From: Marinobacterium sp.
Lineage (GTDB): Bacteria; Pseudomonadota; Gammaproteobacteria; Pseudomonadales; Balneatricaceae
NCBI GenBank assembly: GCA_025800125.1
Contig: JAOXSF010000085.1
Coordinates: 1 to 52,052, forward strand
Direction of reading: 5' to 3'
Length of the DNA stretch: 52,052 bases
The position numbers and the translations under genes are program-made. The first letter of the stretch is position 1, and each line of letters opens with the position of its first letter. Under the pieces are notes generated by a model. The model ran no database searches. It saw only the letters and a list, made by a program, of their open reading frames with translations, and had not been told where the DNA came from. Shown here piece after piece: positions 18,971 through 28,172 of this stretch.

Positions 18971-19039
18971 CTGATGACAGCAATCCTGATAACAACTGTT
19001 CTTCTGGTAACAACAGCACTCCTGGTAACAACAGCTATC
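18971..19039. repeat. 18-bp tandem repeat after ftsX
   Basis: Three adjacent 18-bp units begin CTGATAACAAC (18986), CTGGTAACAAC (19004) and CTGGTAACAAC (19022), and a partial, diverged unit starts at 18971. They sit between the ftsX stop (9 bp away) and the rpoH leader, in non-coding DNA. Confidence 0.85.
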
Positions 19040-19047
19040 AGAAAACA

Positions 19048-20091
19048 TCAGCGGGGTTCGATAGAGCGCAGATAACGGCTCACCGCTACCCAGGCACCAA
19101 TCAGCCCCAGCAGCAGGCTGGTACCGATCAGTATCGAAGTTTCGATCAGGTCAGGCCCCAGCAGCACAAAGGCGTTCTGATACAGACCTGACAATTTCTG
19201 TACTGGCGTATCCAGCAGCATCAACGCCGCCTGAATCAGGCCCCAGCCACAGACGCCGCCCAGAATGCCATACCAGGCACCGGTGTAGAGGAATGGCCGT
19301 CGTACCCAGCCATCAGTGGCCCCCACCAGTTTGGCCACGACAATTTCATCGCGCCGGCTTTCGATGGACACCCGTACCGTATTGCCAATCACCAGCAACA
19401 CCGCCAGCCCCAGCAACAGCCCCAGCATCACTGTCAGTCGCTGTGTAACTTCCAGCGCGCTGTTCAGCCGCTGTACCCAGATCATATCCAGACTGGCTTC
19501 GGCTACCAGTGGGTCCAGCTCCAGTTGCTGCTGTAACTCGATCAGCTCATCGTCACTCATGCGCTGCGGTTCGATATTGATCACCGCCGGGATCGGGTTA
19601 TAACCCAGGTAGCTGATGACATCGCCAAAACCGGACAGGCTGCGGAACTGCTCCAGGCCATCCTTACGGCTGATCAGCTCGACTTCGGCGAGATCTTCGC
19701 GCTGCTGCAAATAACGGCTCAGCTCAGCAGCCTGTGAATCATCCACCGACAGCTCAAGATAAAGTGCAATACGCGGATCACCCTGCCAGCTGGTCGATAC
19801 CTGGTGAATATTCTTCAGCCCCACATACAGAACACCTGGCAGCGCCAGCGCAATCGCCAGTACCGCAATGGTCATCATGGTCGCTGCCGGACTGACCAGC
19901 AACCGCGCGAATGCGGTTTTGGCTGTCTGCCAGGGGTTGTCAGAATCATAGCGCAGCGCCGAGGCACGTTTCGCCGCCGGACGGCGACCGGTTGCACTGG
20001 CTCCCCTCTTTACCACCTGTCGTGGCGGCGGGGTTACTTTCTGGGCACCGCGGGGCGCTCCCTGACGGCGGTTATTGTTATCTTCGGCCAT
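19048..20091 (-). CDS. ftsX: Cell-division protein FtsX
   Basis: A 347-residue membrane subunit of the FtsEX complex, which couples ATP hydrolysis to activation of peptidoglycan hydrolases at the septum. A basic ~60-residue cytoplasmic N-terminus (many R, K and P) precedes the first helix (MTIAVLAIALALPGVLYVG). A periplasmic domain and three further helices follow, including LGLLLGLAVLLVIGNTV. It overlaps ftsE by 14 bp. Confidence 0.94.
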   Translation of the reverse strand: MAEDNNNRRQGAPRGAQKVTPPPRQVVKRGASATGRRPAAKRASALRYDSDNPWQTAKTAFARLLVSPAATMMTIAVLAIALALPGVLYVGLKNIHQVSTSWQGDPRIALYLELSVDDSQAAELSRYLQQREDLAEVELISRKDGLEQFRSLSGFGDVISYLGYNPIPAVINIEPQRMSDDELIELQQQLELDPLVAEASLDMIWVQRLNSALEVTQRLTVMLGLLLGLAVLLVIGNTVRVSIESRRDEIVVAKLVGATDGWVRRPFLYTGAWYGILGGVCGWGLIQAALMLLDTPVQKLSGLYQNAFVLLGPDLIETSILIGTSLLLGLIGAWVAVSRYLRSIEPR

Positions 20092-20749
20092 CGCTCAGCA
20101 ATCTGCCCTGTCGCAGAGAAAGGGTACGCACCTGCATACGCTGAATCAGTCCCATATCATGGCTGGCAATCAGCACGGTGGTACCGTGAAGGTTAAATTC
20201 AAGGAACAACCGCATGATCTCTTCCGAGAGCTGCGGGTCCAGGTTACCGGTTGGCTCGTCCGCCAGTAGCAGTTGCGGCTTGTGTACGATAGCACGGGCG
20301 ATCCCCACACGTTGCTGCTCACCGGTCGATAGCGCAATCGGATTGACACGCTCTTTACTCAGCAGGCCAACCTTGTCCAGTGCTGCCCGCGCCCGGCGTC
20401 CAGCATCACGGGCGGTAAAACCGCAGATCATCAGCGGCAGTACTACATTGTCAAACACCGTGCGATCAAACAGTAACTGGTGGTTCTGGAACACCACCCC
20501 GATACGACGACGATGGTACGGAATCTGACTGCGATCAAGTGTTGCCAGATTCTGCTCACCCACCAGCACCTGGCCACGGGTCGGGCGCTCCATCAGCATA
20601 ATAAGTTTCAGCAGAGTACTCTTACCCGCACCTGAATGGCCGGTCAGAAACGCCATTTCGCCGCTGTTCAGCGCGAAGCTGATATTGGACAGCGCATCAT
20701 GGCCGGTATCATAGCTTTTGCTGACATTATCAAACTGGATCACAGACAA
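20078..20749 (-). CDS. ftsE: Cell-division ATP-binding protein FtsE
   Basis: A 223-residue ABC ATPase partner of FtsX. Walker A GHSGAGKST is at 37-45, the signature is LSTGEQQRVG (the usual FtsE variant with T), and Walker B is LLLADEPTGNLDP. The conserved LTGHSGAGKSTLLKLI block is intact. It is followed by ftsX with overlap and preceded by ftsY at 36 bp. Confidence 0.95.
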   Translation of the reverse strand: MSVIQFDNVSKSYDTGHDALSNISFALNSGEMAFLTGHSGAGKSTLLKLIMLMERPTRGQVLVGEQNLATLDRSQIPYHRRRIGVVFQNHQLLFDRTVFDNVVLPLMICGFTARDAGRRARAALDKVGLLSKERVNPIALSTGEQQRVGIARAIVHKPQLLLADEPTGNLDPQLSEEIMRLFLEFNLHGTTVLIASHDMGLIQRMQVRTLSLRQGRLLSDGRR

Positions 20750-20785
20750 TTCCTCGCATCAGGTTCTCAGGCGTCCACCACGGGC

Positions 20786-21880
20786 TCAGCCTGGCTGGCC
20801 GTCCTGATCTTCGTTTTCATCAGTCTGCTCATCAAACAGTGCGTTGATAAACTCCTGTGCCTGGAACGGTCGCAGATCATCCACCTGCTCACCAACACCG
20901 ATAAAGCGGATCGGCAAACCCAGCTGTTTGGCGATGGCGAAAATCACCCCACCCTTGGCGGTGCCGTCCAGTTTGGTCAGGGTAATCCCCGTTACGCCCA
21001 CGGCGTCTTTGAAGGTTGCTGCCTGACTCATGGCGTTCTGACCGGTTCCGGCGTCCAGCACCAGCATCACCTCGTGCGGTGCTCCCGGAGCCAGCTTCTG
21101 CATTACCCGCACCACCTTTTCCAGCTCCTGCATCAGGTGGTCTTTATTCTGCAGACGGCCCGCAGTGTCAGCGATCAGTACATCCACGCCTTTGGCCTGA
21201 GCAGACTGTACCGCATCAAAAATAACCGACGCCGAATCAGCACCAGTATGCTGTGCAACCACCGGTACATCATTGCGCTGGCCCCAGACCTGCAACTGCT
21301 CGACTGCTGCGGCACGGAAAGTATCCCCCGCCGCCAGCATCACTGAACGGCCTTCCGCCTGGAAACGCTTGGTCAGCTTGCCAATGGTGGTCGTTTTACC
21401 GACACCATTCACACCCACCATCAGGATTACATACGGGCCATCACTGTTATCGATCTGCAACGGCTGTTCGGCCCCCTGCAACAGTTCACCCAGTTCCTCT
21501 TTCAGGGCTGCGTGCAGCGCCGGTGCATCAGCCAGCTGCTTACGCTCGACACGGGCGGTGAGGCGATCCAGAATCTCAGTGGTGGCCTCTACACCAACGT
21601 CCGCCATCAGCAGCAGGGTTTCAATCTCTTCAAGCAGCTCGTCATCAATCTCTTTCTTACCCAGAAACAGATCACTCAGCTGCTCGGTCAGATTTTCCTT
21701 GGTGCGGCTCAGACCCTGTTTGATGCGGCCAAACCAGCTTTTTTTCTCTTCACCCTGATTACCCTGCGGTTTTTCACGGGTTTCAACCGTACCGGAAACC
21801 GGGGTCGGCAGCGGGGCGTCCTGGGGTTTTACCTCGGCTTCTTCAGAGGAGCCGAACATAGACTTGAGCTTCTTGAACAT
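20786..21880 (-). CDS. ftsY: Signal recognition particle receptor FtsY
   Basis: A 364-residue SRP-receptor GTPase. A short acidic A-domain (about 50 residues, much shorter than in E. coli) precedes the NG domain. G1 is [10 protein letters not shown], the [13 protein letters not shown] block is G3, and [10 protein letters not shown] is G4. It targets ribosomes making membrane proteins to SecYEG. It heads the ftsY-ftsE-ftsX-rpoH group and is divergent from the M16-like gene. Confidence 0.95.
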   Translation of the reverse strand: MFKKLKSMFGSSEEAEVKPQDAPLPTPVSGTVETREKPQGNQGEEKKSWFGRIKQGLSRTKENLTEQLSDLFLGKKEIDDELLEEIETLLLMADVGVEATTEILDRLTARVERKQLADAPALHAALKEELGELLQGAEQPLQIDNSDGPYVILMVGVNGVGKTTTIGKLTKRFQAEGRSVMLAAGDTFRAAAVEQLQVWGQRNDVPVVAQHTGADSASVIFDAVQSAQAKGVDVLIADTAGRLQNKDHLMQELEKVVRVMQKLAPGAPHEVMLVLDAGTGQNAMSQAATFKDAVGVTGITLTKLDGTAKGGVIFAIAKQLGLPIRFIGVGEQVDDLRPFQAQEFINALFDEQTDENEDQDGQPG

Positions 21881-22110
21881 GGTGGGTTCTCATTCACAGG
21901 TGCGAGTCTTCCGGGCCGGCCACCTGATTGCGGGTGAGGGACGCTGCGTCTGGCCTGAACAGGACAGGGGGAGACAGCAGCGGTATTCCGGCAACGCGGA
22001 AAAGCCCCACAGGGCTTCAATTCAAAGCCGGTTATTCTATCATAGAGTCCCCGCCAGACGGCATAGCCTGAACCTGCTGCCCGGTATCAATCTGACAGGT
22101 ACCTGATTCC

Positions 22111-23298
22111 ATGACTACAGAATACAAACCACTGTTCAACCGCACCTATCTGAAAATTCTGGCCGCTGGCTCAGCGCTGGCAATTTTCTGGCTCAGCTCC
22201 ATGGACCAGCAGAACATGGCCGACCAGGGACGAGTCGGGAACAGTGCGGTCTACTGGATGCAGAACAGCAACCCTGATCCGGAATATGGCCTGTTACCCC
22301 GGTTACAGGTGATTCTGCCGACGGAAAGCGCTTTCAGCAGCGCAGAACTGAACCGCCAGCAATGGCGCGGCAGTATTCTGCGTGAGCGACTGCAACAGCA
22401 GCTTGGTCAGCAGTATGGCTTCAAGCTACAGGTGGCGGATGATTACATCAGCTTCAGTATCGCTGAAAATACCGATAGCGACACACCGCTGCCTGCAATC
22501 GCGCCGCTGATGGCGGCACTGGCACAACCGGTGGATGTCAGCCAGTGGCAGGCCCAGCTGGAGCAGGTAGAAGCACGCCAGTATCTGGCCCAGAAAGAGG
22601 ATGCGGTACGCCTGCTGGCAAAACTGGCTGACCGACTGGGCCCGACACAGCGCCAGCCGCTGAACTGGTCACAGCTGTTTATTCAGCCACGCTATATTCT
22701 GGCCGCCGACAATGCTCAGCAGCGGGCCGAAACCCTGGCCAGCAGCCTGCCAGACAACGATAGCAATCGCAGCCTGCCTGCCCGCACACTGGCGCTGCAT
22801 GGTCAGCACCAGGCTGAACTGAGCAGCCAGCAACCGCTATTGCTGCTGGCGGCGACCTTTCCGGCTCGCAACGACCGTGATTTTGTACGTCAGCGGCTGA
22901 TCGTTACCACCAGTGAGCTGGCACTGAACCGCTACCCGGTGGCCAGTGGCAGTCAGTTCCGTATGCGCTGGAAAACCCTGCAACAGGGAGGTTATCAGGC
23001 GGTGGTTTTCAGCAGTGAGCAGCCTCTGAACGAGGGACAGCTAACGGCTTTGCGCAACCGGATTGATACCGAGCTGGTCGACGAGGCCCGTCAGCAGCTG
23101 TTGGCACGCTGGCAGAATGTCGATCAGACGCCGCGCTGGCAACTTAATACCCTGAACCTGATCGCCCGTTACCAGCTGCCACTGGACGCGCTGCAGGGCT
23201 ATCGTCGCCTGCTTGGCGAGCTGGGCAGTGAAACCATTGCCCAGGCAACCCGGCAACTGTTTGACCCTGAACAGCAATTTACCTTACGGGTGGAATAA
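22111..23298 (+). CDS. Membrane-anchored M16 peptidase-like protein without zinc motif
   Basis: A 395-residue protein with one N-terminal membrane anchor (LAAGSALAIFWLSS) and a long exported region. RGSILRERLQQQLGQQYGF and the two-half layout recall M16 (insulinase-type) peptidases, which occupy this place between ftsY and rsmD in pseudomonads. The catalytic HxxEH zinc motif is absent, so it cannot act as a normal M16 protease. It may be the non-catalytic member of a pair whose active partner has been lost here. Family assignment is tentative. Confidence 0.6.
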   Translation: MTTEYKPLFNRTYLKILAAGSALAIFWLSSMDQQNMADQGRVGNSAVYWMQNSNPDPEYGLLPRLQVILPTESAFSSAELNRQQWRGSILRERLQQQLGQQYGFKLQVADDYISFSIAENTDSDTPLPAIAPLMAALAQPVDVSQWQAQLEQVEARQYLAQKEDAVRLLAKLADRLGPTQRQPLNWSQLFIQPRYILAADNAQQRAETLASSLPDNDSNRSLPARTLALHGQHQAELSSQQPLLLLAATFPARNDRDFVRQRLIVTTSELALNRYPVASGSQFRMRWKTLQQGGYQAVVFSSEQPLNEGQLTALRNRIDTELVDEARQQLLARWQNVDQTPRWQLNTLNLIARYQLPLDALQGYRRLLGELGSETIAQATRQLFDPEQQFTLRVE

Positions 23299-23309
23299 GG
23301 CCGCCAGGC

Positions 23310-23336
23310 CTGTTTTACCTGTTTTACCTGTTTTAT
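23310..23336. repeat. 9-bp tandem repeat, three copies
   Basis: CTGTTTTAC is repeated three times (the last ends in T), starting 11 bp after the stop of the M16-like gene. The sequence TTTTATTCAC also occurs twice just downstream (23331 and about 23355). Confidence 0.85.
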
Positions 23337-23393
23337 TCACGGCTTTATCCAATTTTTTATTCACTTTATCCAGAAAAGCACCCGAGAATCGTT

Positions 23394-24014
23394 ATGCCCC
23401 GTCAGAACCCGTCCCGCCAGCAACGTCCCGGCAACCGAAATACTCCTGTCTCTACTCTGCGTATTGTCGGTGGTCAGTGGCGTGGCCGGAAGATCCCGTT
23501 CCCGGCCATTGACGGCCTGCGCCCAACCCCTGACCGGGTGCGCGAAACACTGTTCAACTGGTTGCAGAGCCAGATTGCCGGCGCCCACTGCCTGGACCTC
23601 TATACCGGCAGCGGTGCACTGGGACTGGAAGCTCTGTCCCGTGGCGCAGCCAGCTGCACCTTTGTCGACCGTGACAGCCAGGTAATCCGTCAGCTGGGGG
23701 ATAACCTCAAGCTGCTCGGCAGCGGTGATGCCGAGCTGGTACAGGCCGGGGCAGACCAGTGGCTGGCAATGCAGTCCGCTGCCAGCCGTCGGCCATTTGA
23801 TATTGTTTTTATGGACCCGCCTTTTCGCCAGAACAGGGTGGCGGCTGATTGTGCGCTGCTGGCTGAAAAAGGTCTGCTGGCTGACAGTGCCATTGTCTAT
23901 GTGGAAACCGAGTCCGATCTGACAGACCCGGGCGTACCGGTGACATGGCATGAACACCGCCACAAAAAGGCCGGTCAGGTCAGTTCACGGCTGTTTTTCA
24001 CCGCCCGTAACTGA
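23394..24014 (+). CDS. rsmD: 16S rRNA (guanine(966)-N2)-methyltransferase RsmD
   Basis: A 206-residue SAM-dependent enzyme that methylates G966 of 16S rRNA. LRIVGGQWRGRKI, RPTPDRVRETLFNWL, the SAM motif LDLYTGSGALGLEALSRGA and the catalytic DPPF are all present. Its end overlaps the end of the convergent AraC gene by 17 bp. Confidence 0.95.
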   Translation: MPRQNPSRQQRPGNRNTPVSTLRIVGGQWRGRKIPFPAIDGLRPTPDRVRETLFNWLQSQIAGAHCLDLYTGSGALGLEALSRGAASCTFVDRDSQVIRQLGDNLKLLGSGDAELVQAGADQWLAMQSAASRRPFDIVFMDPPFRQNRVAADCALLAEKGLLADSAIVYVETESDLTDPGVPVTWHEHRHKKAGQVSSRLFFTARN

Positions 24015-24948
24015 GTTTTCCTGCCCGGCTGAACTGCCCAGGCGGCACCCCCAGCACCCGGCGAAACGCCTTACGAAACGCCGGTTCACTGCTATAACCG
24101 ACCTGTTCGGCGATAATCGCCACCGGTTTTTCATTCTGTTCCAGTAACAGGGCCGCCTGCTGCATACGCCAGTGCAGCAGGTAGTTCATCGGTGCATCCC
24201 CGGCCAGCAGCGTGAAACGGGCGCTGAATGCTGAACGAGACATCCCCACCGCCCGCGCCAGTGACTCCACCGTCCAGGGCTCAGCCAGCTGTTCATGCAT
24301 AAGTGTCAGCGCCTGACAGATCAGACGGTCGTGAAACGCTGCCAGAAACGGCAGTTGCGGCGAATCTTCGATATAGAGTCGCAACAGCTGAATAATCAGC
24401 ACTTCCGTCAGCCGGTCACGGATCAACGCCGCACCCTGGGGGTGCTGCTGTAACTCATGGGCCAGCCCGGAAATCAGATGCTGCAAACCCGCCAGCAAGA
24501 TAGACCCTCCGGCCTGCAGGTGGATCAGCTCAGGTAACGCCTGCAGCAGTGGATGTATACGGCTGTTGTACTGGAAATTACCGCACAGCAACGTAGCAGC
24601 ACTCTGTTCATTCATTGCACTATTCATCGCCCTGTCACCACTGGCAAAGCGGTTATGACCCTGCCGCAATTCTGCTACCAGCGTGGCACCGTCCACGGTT
24701 GTCAGCTCAGGCGCAGCGGCAATCCGGTGCGCACTGCCATGGGGCACCAGTATTATATCCCCGGCCCTGATCTGGCGCGGTGGGCTATCTGACAACATCA
24801 CCCAGGCCTGACCATTCAGCAGAATATGAAACTCACCCTGCGGCAGCCCCCCCGAGCTGATTCCCCAGTCACCGCTAAACTCACTGCAGAAGTAACTACT
24901 GGCGCGAAAGCGCAGCCCGGACAGAATATCGCTGAGCAGATCAGACAT
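23998..24948 (-). CDS. AraC-family transcriptional regulator with cupin domain
   Basis: A 316-residue regulator. The N-terminal ~180 residues form a Cupin_6-type sensing domain (GDIILVPHGSAHRI). The C-terminus has the double AraC helix-turn-helix, with WTVESLARAVGMSRSAFSARF and IAEQVGYSSEPAFRKAFRR. The ATG at 24948 (MSDLLSDILSGL) is chosen because family homology starts there. It is divergent from the small secreted cupredoxin-like gene 167 bp away, a likely target. Confidence 0.9.
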   Translation of the reverse strand: MSDLLSDILSGLRFRASSYFCSEFSGDWGISSGGLPQGEFHILLNGQAWVMLSDSPPRQIRAGDIILVPHGSAHRIAAAPELTTVDGATLVAELRQGHNRFASGDRAMNSAMNEQSAATLLCGNFQYNSRIHPLLQALPELIHLQAGGSILLAGLQHLISGLAHELQQHPQGAALIRDRLTEVLIIQLLRLYIEDSPQLPFLAAFHDRLICQALTLMHEQLAEPWTVESLARAVGMSRSAFSARFTLLAGDAPMNYLLHWRMQQAALLLEQNEKPVAIIAEQVGYSSEPAFRKAFRRVLGVPPGQFSRAGKLSYGR

Positions 24949-25115
24949 AAGGTGAGGTGATTCCTGGACGATCGGATATAAATACTGGACATGGCAACAT
25001 AGCTCATCCAGCACCGCTGATCAAAAATAGTCCCATCGACAGGTTAAACCAACCTGCCACTATCACCATGACGTTACAGGAACAGCGTCTATACAGACTT
25101 CCGGGAGATATGATC

Positions 25116-25457
25116 ATGCTGAAGAAAGCATTGCTGACTGCAACACTGCTGGCTGCCAGTACACTGAGCTGGGCGGCACCCACCACCATTCATCTGGATG
25201 AGTACAATGGTTACTTTGCCGCCAAGGAAACCCTGGCCAGTCTGAAACCGGGTGAGTACAAGTTTGTGGTCACCAACAAAGCGCAGAAAGTGGTGGGCTT
25301 CCTGCTACAGGATGGTAAAACCCATGAGCGGCTGGATATGTTCCCGCTGGAACCAGGGGAAACCATTGAAACCACAGTAACCATCAGTGAAAACGGTTTC
25401 CGCTACCGCTGCCCGATCAACCCGACGCCATGGTACGACGTCAGCGTATCAAAATAA
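25116..25457 (+). CDS. Small exported cupredoxin-fold protein
   Basis: A 113-residue protein with a signal peptide (cleavage after SWA, residue 20) and a single beta-sandwich domain. GEYKFVVTNKAQKVVGFLLQ and LEPGETIETTVTISENGFRYRCP recall cupredoxin-like domains. Cys99 is followed by no histidine, so a standard type-1 copper site is not evident; H26 and H70 exist elsewhere. The ATG at 25116 has GGGAG 8 nt upstream. The ligand is unknown. Confidence 0.75.
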   Translation: MLKKALLTATLLAASTLSWAAPTTIHLDEYNGYFAAKETLASLKPGEYKFVVTNKAQKVVGFLLQDGKTHERLDMFPLEPGETIETTVTISENGFRYRCPINPTPWYDVSVSK

Positions 25458-25507
25458 CCTCGCCCCCCCTGACCACACCCGATCTTCCAGGGCATACCCA
25501 ATCAGAG

Positions 25508-25546
25508 AGCAGAGGAAACCGGGCTCAGTCCAGCTCTTCCTCTGCT
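25508..25546 (-). terminator. Inverted repeat at the 3' end of the degenerate GGDEF-EAL gene
   Basis: A 10-bp perfect inverted repeat (AGCAGAGGAA/TTCCTCTGCT) spans the stop codon of the minus-strand gene with a 19-nt loop. No T-run follows, so its role as a terminator is weakly supported. Confidence 0.3.
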
Positions 25547-27519
25547 GACAGCACGATACTGACAGTCACCAGTGGTTTGCGCTCGATCAGCAGGCGAAGT
25601 CTGTCAGCGGTGATCGCCGTACCGACAAAGCTCAACCGGCGGTGCTGACTGACACTCAGTGACTGTCGGGTTAAAGGCTCCAGCGACAGATGTTCCGGCG
25701 CATCTTCAGTGTGCTGCACGACACAATCGTTGAGGCGGGTAATATCTTCGCGGCTGATGTCCCGTGCCAGTAGATGGGCATTGCGGGCCTGCTGCTCACC
25801 ATGACGGGTGGTGCTATGCAGCAGAGTATCGCCACACAGAGAATCACAGATCAGATGCCAGCCTGCCACCTGAATCTTTGGCAGCACTTGCAGGCTGTCT
25901 TCGATATCCATCAGCAGAAAGGCTTCACTGAGCCGTAACGCCCAGCCAGAGGCAGGCATCTCCACCACAGACTGACAACGTTGCAGGCACTCCAGCAGAT
26001 CAGCATGGCTCTGCTCCGGCTCCAGCCCGGTGGTTACATTCAGCGCCGGCAGACCATCAATTGACCAGAGTTCAGTCTGCGCCGCCGCCATCGCCTGTAA
26101 CCATTCCAGCAGGGTTTCTGCCAGATCACATTGCACGATAATCGGGTATAGCTGTTCGGCACCAATCAGGCCAAACTGCTCATGCCGCCAGCCGATGGAA
26201 GCATGCACACCGGTAACAGAGCCGTCCAGCAGATGAATCTCCGGCTGATAACAGACTACAAGTTCATTGCGCTCCATCGCGTAGTAAAGGTCGTCCACCA
26301 GCTCATTCTGAATGCTGGTATCCAGCGCCATACGGTGCTGAAAGCGGGGGAAGTACTGCCCTTCACGACGCCGCGAATGCTTCAGCGCCAGCCGGGCATG
26401 GTTACAGAGCGTGGCCACATCCGCCGCATCATCAGGGTACACCGCGTAACCAGCGTTAAAGCTGATTGGCAAACTGTGCTGGTCGATAATGATCGGCGCA
26501 TTAAAGGGTGCCAGCTGTTCGGTGATACGACGACGAATCTCGGCGTCGGCCCGCACCGCCCGCTCCAGTAAAACAAACTCATCCTGACCCAGCCAGGCCA
26601 CCGCACCGCCATTGTGCCGCCAGAGCATCAGCATCTGCGCCACCTGGTAGAGTAATTCATCCAGTTCACGGGCACTGAGCTGGCCGGTCAGCTGCTGATA
26701 ACCAGAGATGTTCAGGTAGATCAGGGAAAAGACCGGATTATTATCCAGCTGCATCAGCTGGCTGAGACCGGATTTCAAGCCACTTTCATCCAGCAACCCT
26801 TCGATACCCATGGCATATACCGATTCGGCCTCCTGAGAGACTCGGGTACTCAGCCGCAGCGTCCAGTGGTTACTGTCAGTGCGGGTAGATGACAGTTCAA
26901 CAGGGCGTCCCTGCACGTTACGCAACGAGATACGGCTGCCATCAGGGTGCAGTAACAGTACCCGTTCCAGGTCTGTCATTGCTGGCAGCAGGCGGGTAAT
27001 TGCTTCACCCCGAGCGTCCTCTGCACTCCAGCCACAGTGCTGGGCTGCCGCTTCGGTCAGATGCACTACCCGACCCTCACGATCAACATCAAACAGTGCC
27101 TCTTCAGCCCCCAATGCCAGCCGGGACAGCGCTTTCTGGTCCTGCTGGTCCTGCCAGTGGGCAAAGGCTTCTTCCAGCTGTTTCAGCAGAAAGTCATTTT
27201 CCCAGGGTTTGACCAGAAACTTGAAGATCGCCCCATCGTTAAGAGAGTTCATTACCGTATCCATATCGGCAAAGCCGCTGAGGATCATGCGTACTGTATC
27301 GGGGTAGCGTTTTTTCACCTCCCGCAACAGTTCATCGCCGGTCATGCCCGGCATACGGAAATCCGACAGCACCACAGCAATATCATGATCGGCCAGCAGC
27401 ATCATCGCTTCGACGCCACCCTCAGCGGTGTATACGGTGTAACCAGCACGACGGAAGAGCCGTGTCAGCGCTTTGAGAACGGAAACTTCATCATCAACCA
27501 GTAACAGCGTCTTTTCCAT
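25525..27519 (-). CDS. Response regulator with degenerate GGDEF and EAL-like domains
   Basis: A 664-residue protein: receiver domain (phospho-acceptor D53 in LSDFRMPGM), a PAS-like linker, a GGDEF domain with GQDEF at 311-315, and an EAL-like domain. The EAL signature is HAS (439-441), the IDDFG motif reads CDSLCG, and the EGVE loop is missing, so phosphodiesterase activity is not expected. The first glycine of GGDEF is kept, but cyclase activity is doubtful. The start at 27519 has a strong AGGAGG site 4 nt upstream. It is a paralogue of the gene at 30192-32186 and may act as a regulatory scaffold or c-di-GMP sensor. Confidence 0.87.
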   Translation of the reverse strand: MEKTLLLVDDEVSVLKALTRLFRRAGYTVYTAEGGVEAMMLLADHDIAVVLSDFRMPGMTGDELLREVKKRYPDTVRMILSGFADMDTVMNSLNDGAIFKFLVKPWENDFLLKQLEEAFAHWQDQQDQKALSRLALGAEEALFDVDREGRVVHLTEAAAQHCGWSAEDARGEAITRLLPAMTDLERVLLLHPDGSRISLRNVQGRPVELSSTRTDSNHWTLRLSTRVSQEAESVYAMGIEGLLDESGLKSGLSQLMQLDNNPVFSLIYLNISGYQQLTGQLSARELDELLYQVAQMLMLWRHNGGAVAWLGQDEFVLLERAVRADAEIRRRITEQLAPFNAPIIIDQHSLPISFNAGYAVYPDDAADVATLCNHARLALKHSRRREGQYFPRFQHRMALDTSIQNELVDDLYYAMERNELVVCYQPEIHLLDGSVTGVHASIGWRHEQFGLIGAEQLYPIIVQCDLAETLLEWLQAMAAAQTELWSIDGLPALNVTTGLEPEQSHADLLECLQRCQSVVEMPASGWALRLSEAFLLMDIEDSLQVLPKIQVAGWHLICDSLCGDTLLHSTTRHGEQQARNAHLLARDISREDITRLNDCVVQHTEDAPEHLSLEPLTRQSLSVSQHRRLSFVGTAITADRLRLLIERKPLVTVSIVLSAEEELD

Positions 27520-27686
27520 GGTGCCTCCTGGCAAAAACGGATGGTCAGCAGGACGTTCAGTCTAGCGCTTTTACCAGGCGATATAACAGAGTCTAAGCGC
27601 AGAGATTAGCGGAAGGTCTAGCGAGGCACAGGAGAACCGCGCAACAGCCAGCAGTGATACGGTTGCCAGGACAAGAAGGAAGGAAA

Positions 27687-27713
27687 GCATGGAGGCCATA
27701 ACAACCTCCATGC
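27687..27713 (-). terminator. Probable terminator after ridA
   Basis: A perfect 9-bp stem (GCATGGAGG/CCTCCATGC) with a 9-nt loop lies 43 bp after the ridA stop on the minus strand. It is followed by TTTCCTTCC, an imperfect T-tract. Confidence 0.55.
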
Positions 27714-27755
27714 AAATCACCAGGCTGTAACAGACAGCCGGTAACTGACAGATAC

Positions 27756-28103
27756 TTACTGCGCCGCAACAACCGTCAGCTCAACCAGAATTTCCGGGCG
27801 AGCCATACGGGCTTCGACACAAGCACGGGCCGGTTTTGGCTTATCTGCCACCCAGGCATCCCACACAGCGTTCATGCCGGCGAAGTCTTTCATATCACGC
27901 ACGTAGATAGTCACAGACAGCAGCTTATCGGTAGAAGAGCCCGCTTCTTCCAGCAATGCTTCAACTTTTTTCAGACACTCCTGTGTCTGCTTGCCAATAT
28001 CCCAGTCCGCTTCACCGGCAGTCTGGCCGCACAGGTAAACCGTGTTGTTGTGCTTAACGATTCTGCTCATACGGTCAGTAGAACCAATACGTTCGATAGA
28101 CAT
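27756..28103 (-). CDS. RidA-family enamine/imine deaminase
   Basis: A 115-residue YjgF/YER057c/UK114-family protein. The conserved arginine block [16 protein letters not shown] and the strand YLCGQTAG are intact. RidA proteins hydrolyse reactive imines made by amino-acid oxidases or PLP enzymes. It is the last gene of an operon with an FAD amino-acid-oxidase-like gene that is now broken, so its original substrate was probably the imine product of that enzyme. The ATG at 28103 has AGGAG 9 nt upstream. Confidence 0.9.
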   Translation of the reverse strand: MSIERIGSTDRMSRIVKHNNTVYLCGQTAGEADWDIGKQTQECLKKVEALLEEAGSSTDKLLSVTIYVRDMKDFAGMNAVWDAWVADKPKPARACVEARMARPEILVELTVVAAQ

Positions 28104-28172
28104 TACTTCTAACTCCTGATGTCGAGCGCTGCCATCTGGCATCAACACCTGGCAGCGCGATAATTAAGGGTA

